Positions 1-10,092 of a stretch of DNA of 64,000 nucleotides are shown piece by piece; positions within the stretch are counted from its first letter, which is position 1, and each line of letters opens with the position of its first letter. Source of the stretch: Pinus tabuliformis (taxonomy: Eukaryota; Streptophyta; Pinopsida; Pinales; Pinaceae). Under the pieces are notes generated by a model. That model searched no databases. It was not told where the DNA came from and was given only the letters and a program-made list of their open reading frames with translations. Made by a program: the position numbers and the translations under genes. The stretch is taken from assembly GCA_031772625.1 (NCBI GenBank), contig CM062811.1, positions 643,822,820 through 643,886,819 on the forward strand, read 5' to 3'.

Positions 1-502
1 TTATTTCTAGGGGTTGTTCCACTGTTGCTTTGAGGGGAGTTGAAGTGGAAGGCTGCTCATTATAAGACTGGTTATCTGTTACATCTTCAATGGTGGGATT
101 AGGAGGATTTTGATGTGGTCTAGAAAGGATTTGTAAAGTTTTTGTAACTTGAGGATTCTGTTTTGTAGCTTTCTTAGGCTAGTTAGGTATTGCTTGTTTA
201 TTCTGATCAGAAACATTAGTGTTTTTCTTGCTTCTTAAGTTGTATTGTTTATGAACTTTGAAAATAGTAGAGTCATACCCTTGCTTATGGTTGAAGGATT
301 CTCCTGTTTGGGTTTGTAACTGTTGAAGCATGTATAGTTCTTAATCATCCTGAGTTAGAAAAACAGTTTCTTCATTATCTAAACCCATTAAGTTGATCTG
401 AGTGTCTATCTCAGGGTCTTCTTGGTGGGAAGTCTCAACATAATTTTCTTGGAAAGGTGGCCTAATGTTCTGATCAGGACCATTTTTACCAGTGTTTTGG
501 TT

Positions 503-1249
503 CTAGTTTTTCCTAAAGTTTGGATTCCTTACTGGATTAGCCTGCTGGTTATCCCAGTGAGGTTTCCTTTCAATGACTTCTATTCTTTCCATCAGCCTCT
601 CCATTCCTTTAGCTAAAGCATCCATTTTCTGATCAAAGGGTGAAGATTCATCTTTCAATGGTGTTCTTCTCTCATTTCTAACTCTATCCCTTTTGGACAT
701 CAGATTGGCTTCTACGCTAACGGCTACACTTTGCATATCTTCAAGTGTGGGGGGATTCCTTTCTCTAAGTTGAAAAGTCATGTCTGTATCAAATCCGTTT
801 GGAAATTTAATCAGGGCTAAACCAGGTGGAGGCATAAGGTCAAGAGGGATTGCATTATACACATTGTGAAACCTGGTACAATAATCCTGAACAGTTTCGT
901 TTGGTCCTCTTTTAAGGCTTTCATATTTAGATAGAATTTGAAGGGGGTTCTTCTTCTTCTCCCACCTATTTAAGAACTGTTGGTAAAGGACTTCTAAACT
1001 ATCTATGCTCTGAGGGGGAAAAGCTCTAAACCATATTCTCACTTCTCCAACTAGAATTTGGACAAAGATTCTCATTTGGACATCTACTATGTCAATCTCA
1101 TGCAGTTCAAAATAATCTGTCATTTTCTTAGTGTGCTGCTGAGCTGTGTAAGTTCCAGTGCCATCAAATGAAGTGATTTTACTTTGATAATCTGCTGGTA
1201 AGGCACCTTGAGGAGTAGGCATTACAAGGGGGGCATATCTGAGTGCCAT
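503..1249 (-). CDS. gag fragment of element C (retrotransposon capsid domain)
   Basis: A 248-residue open stretch. Residues ~25-180 match the plant retrotransposon gag (capsid) pattern: an aromatic WF-containing helix (EVRIWFRAFPPQSI), then a FLNRWEKKK-type helix and a SLKRGPNETVQDYCTRF segment typical of plant Ty3/gypsy gag. The C-terminal third is charged and helical, with a Met/Glu-rich segment (MERLMERIEVIERK) that could form a short coiled coil. Gag would form the virus-like particle in the cytoplasm. No CCHC knuckle is in this stretch; it may lie to the left. Upstream is a Pro/Thr-rich region, so the first Met here is probably not the true start. I am sure of the family, not of the ends. 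Confidence 0.8.
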   Translation of the reverse strand: MALRYAPLVMPTPQGALPADYQSKITSFDGTGTYTAQQHTKKMTDYFELHEIDIVDVQMRIFVQILVGEVRIWFRAFPPQSIDSLEVLYQQFLNRWEKKKNPLQILSKYESLKRGPNETVQDYCTRFHNVYNAIPLDLMPPPGLALIKFPNGFDTDMTFQLRERNPPTLEDMQSVAVSVEANLMSKRDRVRNERRTPLKDESSPFDQKMDALAKGMERLMERIEVIERKPHWDNQQANPVRNPNFRKN

Positions 1250-1951
1250 AGCTCTAAGTTGTACAGGATTGAGAACATGTGTTGGGGTAACTAGGGGATT
1301 TGGAACAACAAGGGGAGTTGATGTAACAGGGGTAACTGGTGTTTGAGGGGTAGTGATGGGCTGATGAGGGAGTGAAGGTATGAATGGAGATGAGGTTGAA
1401 GGATGATCTTTAGTGGTATGGGGAAAAGATGGTGAGCTAAAAGATGTTGAATCTGTTTCAGAAAGTTCAGGGTGTTTTATCAGTGGTAAGGGGTGTTTGA
1501 GGGGAGTTCAGTAGACTTTGATCGATTAACAAGTTGGCTCATTGGATTTCAAGTTCTTTGAGGAATTCTGGATCTGGGACCAGGTCCAGCAACTCACTAT
1601 CAGATGTGGTTCTAAACAGAGAGAGGCCAAAATACTCGTCAAAAGGGAGGTCTTCAAGGAACAACCACTCAACAGGGCATGAATGGGATCTAAAAATAGG
1701 TCTAGGGCTTACTAAACTTTCTTGTCTTCTGATTATTCTCAGAATAAGGTTGGGATTTTCAAATACAGGGGGAGGATTTGGATCAGGGTTGGCCCTGGTA
1801 TAGTGAGTTCTCCCTGAAGCCAGATTTCGAGCTTTTGATAATTGTTTTAGTTTTTTGTGAACTTTTGAAAATAACTTCTAATAACCCTTTAAGATGCTTA
1901 TGAATAAAAATTTGAATTCCTCAAAGATTTATTAAAATTGAGGGTTTTGAA
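1250..1951 (-). other. Proline-rich gag N-terminus and leader of element C
   Basis: This stretch lies between the primer site and the recognisable gag domain. The left half reads on the minus strand as Pro/Thr/Ser-rich protein and is probably the gag N-terminus. The right half (about 1800-1950) is AT-rich with no coding sign and looks like an untranslated leader. No other feature was seen. Confidence 0.45.
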
Positions 1952-1969
1952 TCCCCAGTATGGTCGTCA
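1952..1969 (-). other. Primer binding site of element C
   Basis: On the minus strand this reads TGACGACCATACTGGGGA. It resembles the element 3 site TGGCGACTCCGCTGGGGA and, like it, begins 3 nt after the LTR end. Sites of this form prime plus-lineage plant gypsy elements from a host tRNA. I recall tRNA-Arg being used by Ogre/Tat relatives but cannot confirm the species of tRNA here. Confidence 0.6.
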
Positions 1970-1972
1970 CTA

Positions 1973-2196
1973 TGTTATCACTCAGGTTTTTTCCTTAGAA
2001 GTTATTAAAGAAGGAATAGTCTGAGGTAACCACAAACCAATCTTTTAGACCTAGGTTCTAGCCAACCTAAGCCCAGAGAGGGCTCTCTCTTTAAGATTTA
2101 ACTTTGTTTTGATATGATATTAGGCTAGTTATTAATGCTTAAGGAATTTGTTTTGATTTGTTTGGTGGAATTAAGGAAACATATGGGCAAAGTAGA
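1973..2196 (-). repeat. 5' LTR of element C, part left of inserted element A
   Basis: It begins on the plus strand with TGTTATCACTC immediately beside the primer site, so on the minus strand the LTR ends GATAACA as expected. The LTR is interrupted at 2196 by element A and continues at 5548. Its far end is not certain: TAACA-type ends occur at 5597 (giving a ~0.27-kb LTR) and at 11881 (giving ~6.5 kb). Confidence 0.5.
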
Positions 2197-3317
2197 TGTA
2201 GAATTTTGTAGAATTTTTCTACAAATCAGCTAGCTCTGATACCATGTAGAACTTCTACAAATTAGCTAGCTCTAATACCATGTAGAAATTTCCCACTTGT
2301 AGATCAACCTAGTAATGCAATGTACTAAAGCAAAACACTTGATATACTTCTACAAAAAAATTAGTGGAAGCTTAATCAACCATGAGCAACACCAATAAGA
2401 ACACATATAACTGATAAGAAGGAATCAATCACACATAACACAGAAGAATTTATCCGAGGAAAGCACCTGCCTAAAACCCCATCTCTGTATTATCATACAA
2501 GTGGAAATATACTCTGGATTACATAAAGCCTTAGCTCGGAAGCTATCCAGCTCTCAGTACAATCCCTCTACTACTCATAGACAATCAAAGGCTTCTCAAA
2601 AACCTTCTCCTCTGCCCTCCAAGCCTCCTATTTCCTTGTGCAGTTTCCTTGGGGTCCAGTGTTGCCACCTTTGTGAATTAGCCTCTTCACACACTCACTA
2701 ACCTCTGATCTAACTGCACAAACTTGAAGGAGATCAATCCTCATCATGGATGAGCTTCCTTTATAGGAAAAATATTCATCCAACTGATAGTACATTGTCC
2801 CTTCTCTGATCTCAAATGGGTCTCTGTCTGAACTGACATGCATGAGTTATTTAAGCTATAATATTCAGTTATTTGAAAATACCAGTTGTTACATGCATGC
2901 AAGAATTAACAAATTGAATCTCATTAATTTAACAACTTGTTAAATTAATCTAACTGGACTTGACTCAGTTAACTGAGCCAACTAATTACAACTCATCCTC
3001 ATCCTTTAACTGATGGTTAAATCTATCTATTAAAGGATAATATGTTGCATGTCCTCACAAAGACTTCAAGATTGATTTTCCTTAACTAATTAACTCATGG
3101 AGAATTAATTAATTAATATTAAAACTGTTGGTAAGACCAAATTCGAATTTTACTTCCTATTTTAGACTAGGGACTGTCTAAAAATAGGAATCCAACTTGA
3201 ACTGCTAAAAATAGAACTTCTATTTTTAGCACTTCCATTTTTCATTCCCTGTTGCCCAATCTAGCACTGATGCCCAAACTGCTATTTTTAGCAATTTCTT
3301 GTTGCCAATTTTCAACA
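2197..3317 (-). repeat. Left (3') LTR of element A
   Basis: 1121 bases with TGTAGAAT...TTCAACA ends on the plus strand (minus: TGTTGAAAATT...ATTCTACA). The first ~85 bases hold two extra copies of a primer-site-like motif (2233-2244 and 2269-2280). The rest is AT-rich and matches the right LTR along its length. Confidence 0.85.
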
Positions 3318-4408
3318 CTCCCTCTCAACAAGAAAGGCTTCCTCTCGAACCTGATCTTGTACCTCTAGAATGTTCTGCATGCAACACATCTACCAAGTGT
3401 GGTTGCTCCAGCAACTCTCGGAACAAAAAAAAACTCCCAACTGACCACTCTGTTGGGCTAGAAACATACTCTGATGTTGAAGCTCTACCTGCTGCTAACA
3501 AGTGCTCCCTCTCTGACCTCTGCGCTACTGCAACATCTCCATGCATCTCGCACCATTGCACCCTTCTTTGTGCTACCCTACACTGTGCAACACACTTGTG
3601 CCTCTCGCATTGCTGCAGCCTGCATGCTCTGCGCTGTCCTGGGATTCCCTGCACTGTAGCTCTCTCTACCACTCCATCCACATCTGTCTCTACCCAATCA
3701 GTCAATTCCTGCTACTCCACATCGTGGCTCCCGTAGCAAGGTCTCATCCAAGAGGTTGGGTACCTCAAGGATCCTGCCCCTCCTCCATGAGACGATCATT
3801 CCACATTGCCCCACCTCCTACCTGGAGGTATCGCTGCATGTGATCTCTCTGCCCACCTGGCTCGAAGTTTCCCCCTACTGGATGTCTCTGCATGAGTAGA
3901 TGTCTCTAGTCAATCTCCTCTTAGCTTCTCCTATTGTGTCTACTCCACGACCTCCTCAAGCTGCTGCACCAATCATGGCTCCTCCACAATTGTCCGAGAC
4001 TTCTTCTGGCGCTGCATGTTGAGAGGTAATATACTCTCTCTCTCAACCACCAAGTATCTAACCTTTGCCTTGCTCCTCAAGGCTTTTCATGCATCTTGTA
4101 CCTCAAGTGCATGCAGGTTCTTGGCTAGCACACCAATCTATTTCCACTTTCCCGCCATCATGAAATTTTCTAGAAAAAGAGCTAATTTTAAATCAGCGAT
4201 ATCTCCCTCATCTGAACTCCAATTCAACCGATTTTTTTTTTCGATTTTGTGTATTTTTCCTCAAGGAATCCAAACCTACTATTTATTTTTGAAAATTTTG
4301 TACATAAATTTTAAGATCTGCTCTACAAACGCTTGGCCTAAAACTCAAAATTTTGAAATCTCCTCTCAGTATACTGTTCTCTCCTTGATCACCTGTGCTC
4401 TGATACCA
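3318..4408 (-). other. Internal region of element A, no recognisable protein domain
   Basis: 1091 bases. Both strands have open stretches up to ~145 codons near the left end, rich in Cys/Ser/Thr, but none shows a known domain. They overlap on opposite strands, as expected of chance frames in a CT-rich segment. The last ~200 bases, beside the primer site, resemble the leader of element 1. No functional gene can be supported. Confidence 0.6.
4397..4408 (-). other. Primer binding site of element A (initiator-Met tRNA type)
   Basis: The minus strand reads TGGTATCAGAGC directly after the LTR end. This is the canonical 12-base match to the 3' end of plant initiator methionine tRNA used by many copia elements. 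Confidence 0.9.
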
Positions 4409-5547
4409 TGTAGAATTTTGTAGAATTTTTCTACAAATCAGCTAGCTCTGATACCATGTAGAAATTTTTCTACAAATCAACTAACTCTAATACCATGTAG
4501 AAATTTCCCACCTGTAGATCAACTTGGTAATGTAATGTACTAAAGCAAAACACTTGATCTACTTCTACAAACAATTTAGCGGAAGCTTAATCAACCATGA
4601 GCAACATCAATAAGAACACATATAACTGATAAGAAGGAATCAATCACACATAACACAGAAGAATTTACCTGAGGAAAGCACATGTCTAAAACCCCATCTC
4701 TGTATTATCATACAAGTGGAAATATAGTCCAGATTACACAAAGCCTTAGCTCGGAAGCTATCTAGCTCTCAATACAATCCCTCTACTGCTCATACACAAT
4801 CAAAGGATTCTTACAAACCTTCTCCTCTACCCTCCAAGCCTCCTATTTCCTTGTGCAGTTTCCTTGGGGTCCAATGCTGCCTCCTGTGTGAATTAGCCTC
4901 TTCACACACTCACTAACCTCTGATCTAACTGCACAAACTTGAAGGATATAAATCCTCATCATGGATGAGCTTCCTTTATAGGAAAAATATTCATCCAACT
5001 GATAGTACACTCTCCCTTCTCTAATCTCCACTGGGTCTCTGTCTGAACTGACATGCATTAGTTATTTGAGCTATAATATTCAATTATCTGAAAATACCAG
5101 TTGTTACATGCATGAAAGCATTAACAAATTGAATCTCATTAGTTTAACAACTTGTTAAATTAATCTAACTGGACTTGACTTAGTTAACTGAGCCAATTAA
5201 TCACAACTCATCCTCATCCTTTAATTGATGGTTAAATCTATGTACTAAAGGATAATATGTTGCATGTCCTCACAAAGACTTCAAGTTTGATTTTCCTTAA
5301 CTAATTAACTCATGGAGAATTAATTAATTAATATTAAAATTGCTGGTAAGACCAAATTCGAATTTTACTTCCTATTTTAGACCAGGGACTGTCTAAAAAT
5401 AGGAATCCAACTTGAACTGCTAAAAATAGAACTTCTGTTTTTAGCACTTACATTTTTCATTCCCTGTTGCTCAATCCAACACTAATGCCCAAACTACTAT
5501 TTTTAGCACTTACATTTTTAGCAATTTCTTGTTGCCAATTTTCAACA
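4409..5547 (-). repeat. Right (5') LTR of element A
   Basis: 1139 bases, the partner of 2197-3317 with ~6% divergence in the sampled part. It also carries two extra primer-site-like motifs near its 3' end (4445-4456 and 4484-4495). It would hold the promoter for minus-strand transcription; I could not pick a convincing TATA box. Confidence 0.85.
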
Positions 5548-6461
5548 GTAGGTATTCAGGCCATTGGGCTATGGAGTCAAGTAGGAAAGGTTTAACAGGA
5601 TTTGTTTAATCACTGAGGTAAGAGTTCACAAGGCAAGATAGCATAGCAAGGTCAAATCTGAAGGTCTCAATGGATGAAACTCTTAACTAAGACCAAGGGC
5701 AATGAAGAATCCTTGATAGGGATTAAGATGAAGAAAGGAGGGTTGGCAAATAGAAAGGGCAATTAAGAATCCTATACTAGGGGCCAATAGGGGAAATGAA
5801 TTACATAAGTAAGGGAGCAACTAAGAATTCCCAGACTTAAGCAATTTAGTAGAAAACATTAAAGAAGAAAACAGTTAAAACAGAGAGCATTTAAGCTAGT
5901 TCTGATGATATTATTCCTTGTTTGCTTTTAAGAATTATAAGAAACACATGTGATATTTCATAAAACAAAAGAAGACAATAATCAAACTCAGAGAAATGAT
6001 ACTTATTTATTTCCCACAGTGCTCATGAATCGAGTGAAATGTCCTCAGCTTTATTTAATCTAGTAACCAGTCCAGCCTTGATTACATTTACTCCTTTAAC
6101 TCTAAACAAAAAGTCTACAGAAATGCTTTTTTAATCCACGCTAATTACTTCAACTTGTGAAGTATTTAAACAAAATTTGATATAAAATATGTCATTACTA
6201 TATGAGAATTAATCTAGGAAACAAAAAATATCTTCAACACAAAGATAGAGACAGATGGAAAACAGATTGTTTGCTGTCTCTTTATTTGTGAATGTGCTGG
6301 ATACTGGAACTCAGATTTGGCTCTTGCAGTTGCCTTGGTAGTTATGTGCTGCATTCACTCTTATATTCACTACTGATACTCTTTACCTACTAATACTCTT
6401 AATCTGTGCTATTTCATCCTTTCATCTTGTATTACCAGACTTTACCATAGTAAATATTTTT
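5548..6461. other. Non-coding continuation of element C LTR or flank
   Basis: AT-rich DNA between element A and the decayed ORF cluster, with no ORF or repeat pair. The left end must continue the interrupted C LTR. Where that LTR ends is unresolved. Nothing else is seen. Confidence 0.4.
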
Positions 6462-7964
6462 TTACGCCAGTAAGTTAGTCAAACTGGTCCACCATTCGTT
6501 ATTTGGCAATTTCACCCTGATCATTTTCCTGTAAACTTCATCAACTTTTGTGTACTTAGAAAAATTGGGTTTGTTGGTGAATAGATGTTTTACTTCATGC
6601 TCTATGTAGAATAGATTCTCCAGACCATCATAAAGTACCTTTCCTGTAGGTAATGCTTTTACTGCTGAAGAACTTGCTTGACTCTTGGCCTGTTTCTCTA
6701 ATTTCTCGATATAGTCTTCCTGTGTCATTAACTTGTCATGTATAACCATTGGGCTAGGAAGGCCTTTCTCTCTTAAAATGCCATATTTCAACATGAAGCT
6801 ATCTATGTCTGCCTGAATACTCTGACACCTTTTCTCTAAATTAAGCATTAAGTTCCTTTTAGTAAGAACTTTCTTTATTTCAATAATAGTAGTTGTTCTA
6901 TCCTCAATCTCTAACTCGTCCAACTGGTATCTGTTTCTGCTGTTTAAAAAATCAATCAACTGATTTGCCTCTTCAGGTTTATCTCCAAGTTCTTCTTTAG
7001 TCTTTTGTATAGCTTCCATAGCTACTTTCATTAATTCGGTCTGTTCAAATATTACCTGGATAGAAGGCTAATTATCATTGATGGAATCAATGATATTGGC
7101 CCACAATATATATTTCATGTCTCCCAATGGTTTTTCTAATGTTAAATCATTCTCCAGGACTCTAATTCTTTCCTCCATCCTTCTATTTTTTCGTTCTTCT
7201 TATTTATTCTGAATTTGTGCAAGCTCGTAGTCTGTTTCCAAACTTGCCATTTTTTCTCTGATCTTTTTCAATTTTGTGGCCTGGATACTCATTTGTTCCA
7301 TGGCTTTAATCATTTCATCTGTTTTTTCTGCTAATGTCCTTGCACTGGTTGATGTATCTGTGGTTGAAATAGTTCCTGCTATTGGTAATTCTATCACTGG
7401 TGGAAGTGTTGGCGCCAAGGAAGTTGCCAGAGTGGAGGGTACTACTGTAGAAACTGTTGGTATAACAGTCTGAGGAGCAGTGGCTAGCTCACTCTGCTTA
7501 GACTGTATTGCTTTTTCCAATTCCTTCTCAGTTTCTTTCAACTGATCATTTAACTTAAGGACTAGGTCCATAAGTTCTTCCTCTTTTTTCCTCTCTATAA
7601 CTTCTACAGTTTGAGGATGGTGGAGAGGAAGGATCTTAAGCTGCTTCTTCAATGCAGCTATATCATCATTTTTCTTTTTAATCAACTGTTTTGCTTCTTT
7701 GACATCCTTGGTATCATGTCCCAATTCTATCACCAAATCTTCTAAAGTTTTTATCTTGGTGTCTTTAGCTTAAGAGGAGGATTTTTCCAGTTGGAGCTGC
7801 GCAGAAGTATTGTTCAATGAGTTTTGCAATTGATGTGCTATGATGGCCTTATTAGTCAATGTAGAATACACCATCTCTCCAATTTGTTTGTGCAGTTCTA
7901 TTTGGTCAATAGGATGAATATCCTTTCCCAAAACTTCAAAATCAGTCTTTAAATAATCAGCCAT
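6462..7964 (-). other. Coiled-coil tail of the decayed ORF
   Basis: Long Lys/Glu/Leu/Gln-rich stretches with heptad-like spacing, for example AKQLIKKKNDDIAALKKQLK and LVLKLNDQLKETEKELEKA, and a Thr/Ser/Pro-rich break in the middle (about 7340-7490). The most C-terminal part (6462-7031) is less repetitive and could be a small folded tail. A coiled coil suggests self-association, which is inference from composition only. Confidence 0.5.
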
Positions 7965-8813
7965 GGATCTTAGTTATTTCACATTTGGCTTTAGGAAGCT
8001 CATCTGCATCTTTCCTTCCTTTATATCAAAGGCTAACATCAGCCTTGTCTGGTTTGTTGGGGCCATCTTCAAATAATGGGCATAGCTTTGCAGTTTTAAT
8101 CTTTCATTCCTTGCTTTGATTTATTTATATTTTTCTTTAATATCCAGGCTCTGTTCTGAAGGAGCTCTGAATGAAGACACCTTTGTGCTCTGTTGTCTTT
8201 CTAATACCTAGAACTGTGAGGTGGATGGTGAAACTCTTGAAGGGATAGTGTGCCCACTTCCTGTCCTTTCTGCCGCTGTGTGGCCTGCTGTTTCCTCAAT
8301 GTACTCTTGTTCTGCATCTGGGTTTAACCTTTGCCATTGAGCAAAAGTTTGATCTATAGGCCTGCTAGAAGGAGTGGCATCCTCTATGACTCTTTTAAGG
8401 TTTCTTTCTTCATTGAGAGGAGTCTGCAAGATAGGAGGATTGCTCATGATTTTTTTAGGTTGAGCAAGCTCTTCTGAGATTTCTGGTTGTTCTGACATCT
8501 CTTGTTGTTTTGATGATTCTGGTTGGCCTGATGGCCCTGCTTGCTCTGAAGTCTGTCCACTGTGTTTCTGTGACTGTCTTTGTGATGAAGTTTCTCTTGG
8601 CACCTGCACAAATGAATCTTCATCAAGCCTTCTTTCTAAATCCACCAATACATTGTCAACTGCAACTTGTGTGCTGTCTTGATCTACTAGAGTGCCTTCT
8701 ACCCATTCAGTTTGATTGGCATATTGTTCAATTTCTGGGATCCTATGGTGGATATAAGGAGATAGCTTATGTTTCTGCCTTCTATTACAAATGAAGTTGT
8801 GGGGGTCATAGGC

Positions 8814-9854
8814 CTAGATGAAACTCTGTTTTAATCTCAATCTTTGGAGGATTTCATCTGCCTCCTTTCCTGCTTCTCTATTATTACAAATAAATGGGCC
8901 TAGATGATCTTTTATTCTTAGTTGGGCCTTCTTCTTGGTTTTGACAAAGTGAATCTCATCAGAATTGATCATTTTCCTGTAGTACTCCAGAGCAAATAAT
9001 CGCATGGGGAGATATCTAGGTAATTTGTAAGGAGGTAGCTCACACCCATAAATTCTGATTTCAGTATGGTTTTGGTACAAGTACCAATCGCCTATTTTGT
9101 ATTGTTTGGACAACTGGAGAAGCCTCTTAATATCTGCACTGATTCTGGGAGGGGGACTTCCTAATAACATTGTAGTCATTGGATGTACAAATAGGTCAAT
9201 AAAATCTGTGTATGGATAGTGAGAAGAACTTGACCTATGGAATAGAGAGGTCTAGAAGATGACAGATCTAGGATTCCCTTTAGTATCAAGTTTTTGGACA
9301 GAGAAGGGAAACTTATCAGTTTGGTAGTAGAGAAAAAAATGATACAGGACTGATGAATATTTGAAGACTCTTTCATTTTCTAATCTCATAAATTGATCAT
9401 GCATTTTATCTACGATGAATTTTGCATAATCAAACTTGACTGCAGGAGGTTGACCAGGGGTAAAAATGGACATGTAGGAAAAAACAATCTCATCTACATA
9501 TTCATTGGTGGTAAAACCTAAAATGCATGATATCATTATTGTAATATCTTTTCCCAGCTCAGAAAAGACAACTGACACATAAGGAGGGGGGTCTTTTGGC
9601 ATGTACTTTTCTTCAATAATGAAAGTCTGGAGGATTTGGGTACTTCTTGAACTAGATAGCTTAGAGAATCTTTCAAGCAAATCAGCAATGGTAAGGGGGG
9701 TGAGATTTTGACTAGGTTGTAAATAACATTTCATTTATAGATTCAGGAGTGATGGTGAACATGACTTTCTGGTCTGAGGACATCACAGCTCTCATGGTAG
9801 GGTCATAATTTGCATGGCAGTTGTGAATAATTTTCGGGAAGACATGAACATTGG
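8814..9854 (-). other. Globular domain of the decayed ORF (ITPESI-type)
   Basis: This is the most protein-like part of the cluster. Readable segments include MRAVMSSDQKVMFTITPESI, DPPPYVSVVFSELGKDITI, VKFDYAKFIVDKMHDQFMRL and FKYSSVLYHFFLYYQTDKF. These are evenly mixed hydrophobic and charged residues typical of a folded helical domain. The fold is not identified. It appears related to the N-terminal domain of the large ORF in element 4 by motif and position. Confidence 0.5.
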
Positions 9855-10092
9855 GGAATTGATATTTGGGTAGGTTTGATTCCTAGAGGCCTATCTTATC
9901 TGCATGGTTCAAATAATTGTCTCGGTATCTGCAATACAATTTCAGAGGGGTTTCGTCGAAGGTGAGGTCTTTTATCTGAAAATCTTTGTCAGCCAAGGGA
10001 AGATGGTCTATATCTCTGTGGGGAGTGGTAACTGGCGTGACATGTAAGGATACTGGGGCATCCATCCTTGGTTCTTGTGGATTCAAGGACAA

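Larger units (their letters stand above)
1..1972 (-). mobile_element. Element C: 5' internal part of a Ty3/gypsy (Tat-like) retrotransposon
   Basis: Minus-strand internal region of an LTR retrotransposon running off the left edge. Reading right to left it shows a primer site, a leader, a proline-rich stretch, a gag domain and, near the left edge, a gag C-terminal tail containing the short motif QYNLRSKK. No protease or RT falls inside the window. The primer site and its 3-nt spacing from the LTR resemble those of element 3, so I infer the same broad lineage. It is a decayed fossil with a few breaks visible in the gag region. Confidence 0.75.
2197..5547 (-). mobile_element. Element A: complete non-autonomous copia-type LTR element (3.35 kb)
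   Basis: Two direct repeats of ~1.1 kb flank a 1.09-kb internal region. A minus-strand primer site matching plant initiator-Met tRNA lies beside the right LTR, and a purine tract (minus strand GAGAGGGAGTG) lies beside the left LTR. The flanking five bases are GTAGA and GTAGG, a near-perfect target duplication, showing insertion into element C. The internal region lacks protease, RT and integrase. The purine tract and the ~100-base leader next to the primer site resemble those of copia element 1, so A is probably a deletion derivative of that family. LTR divergence sampled over ~250 bases is about 6%. It looks structurally whole but has no pol. Confidence 0.85.
6462..10092 (-). pseudogene. Decayed transposon-type ORF: globular domain, Ser/Gln linker, coiled coils
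   Basis: A run of minus-strand open stretches with consistent protein character, now broken in several places. From N to C: a start-like segment near 10092; a globular region (about 8800-9900) containing FTITPESINEM and IMISCILGFTTNEYVDE; a Ser/Gln/Glu/Pro linker (about 8200-8650); and a Lys/Glu/Leu-rich coiled-coil tail (6460-7960). The ORF at 51927-54098 in element 4 has the same order and a matching FKITPESI motif. I recall similar proteins being annotated in plants as putative transposon or retrotransposon proteins. The function is unknown and I propose none. It lies inside transposon-derived DNA, not in a host gene context. Confidence 0.6.

Noticed and set aside
2231-2280. CTGATACCA motifs suggesting a tRNA gene
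   Set aside because: No cloverleaf can be drawn around them. They are primer-site-type strings next to LTR ends.
3325-3705. Cys-rich minus-strand ORF as a small secreted peptide gene
   Set aside because: No signal peptide, overlaps an equally long ORF on the other strand, and lies inside non-autonomous element A.
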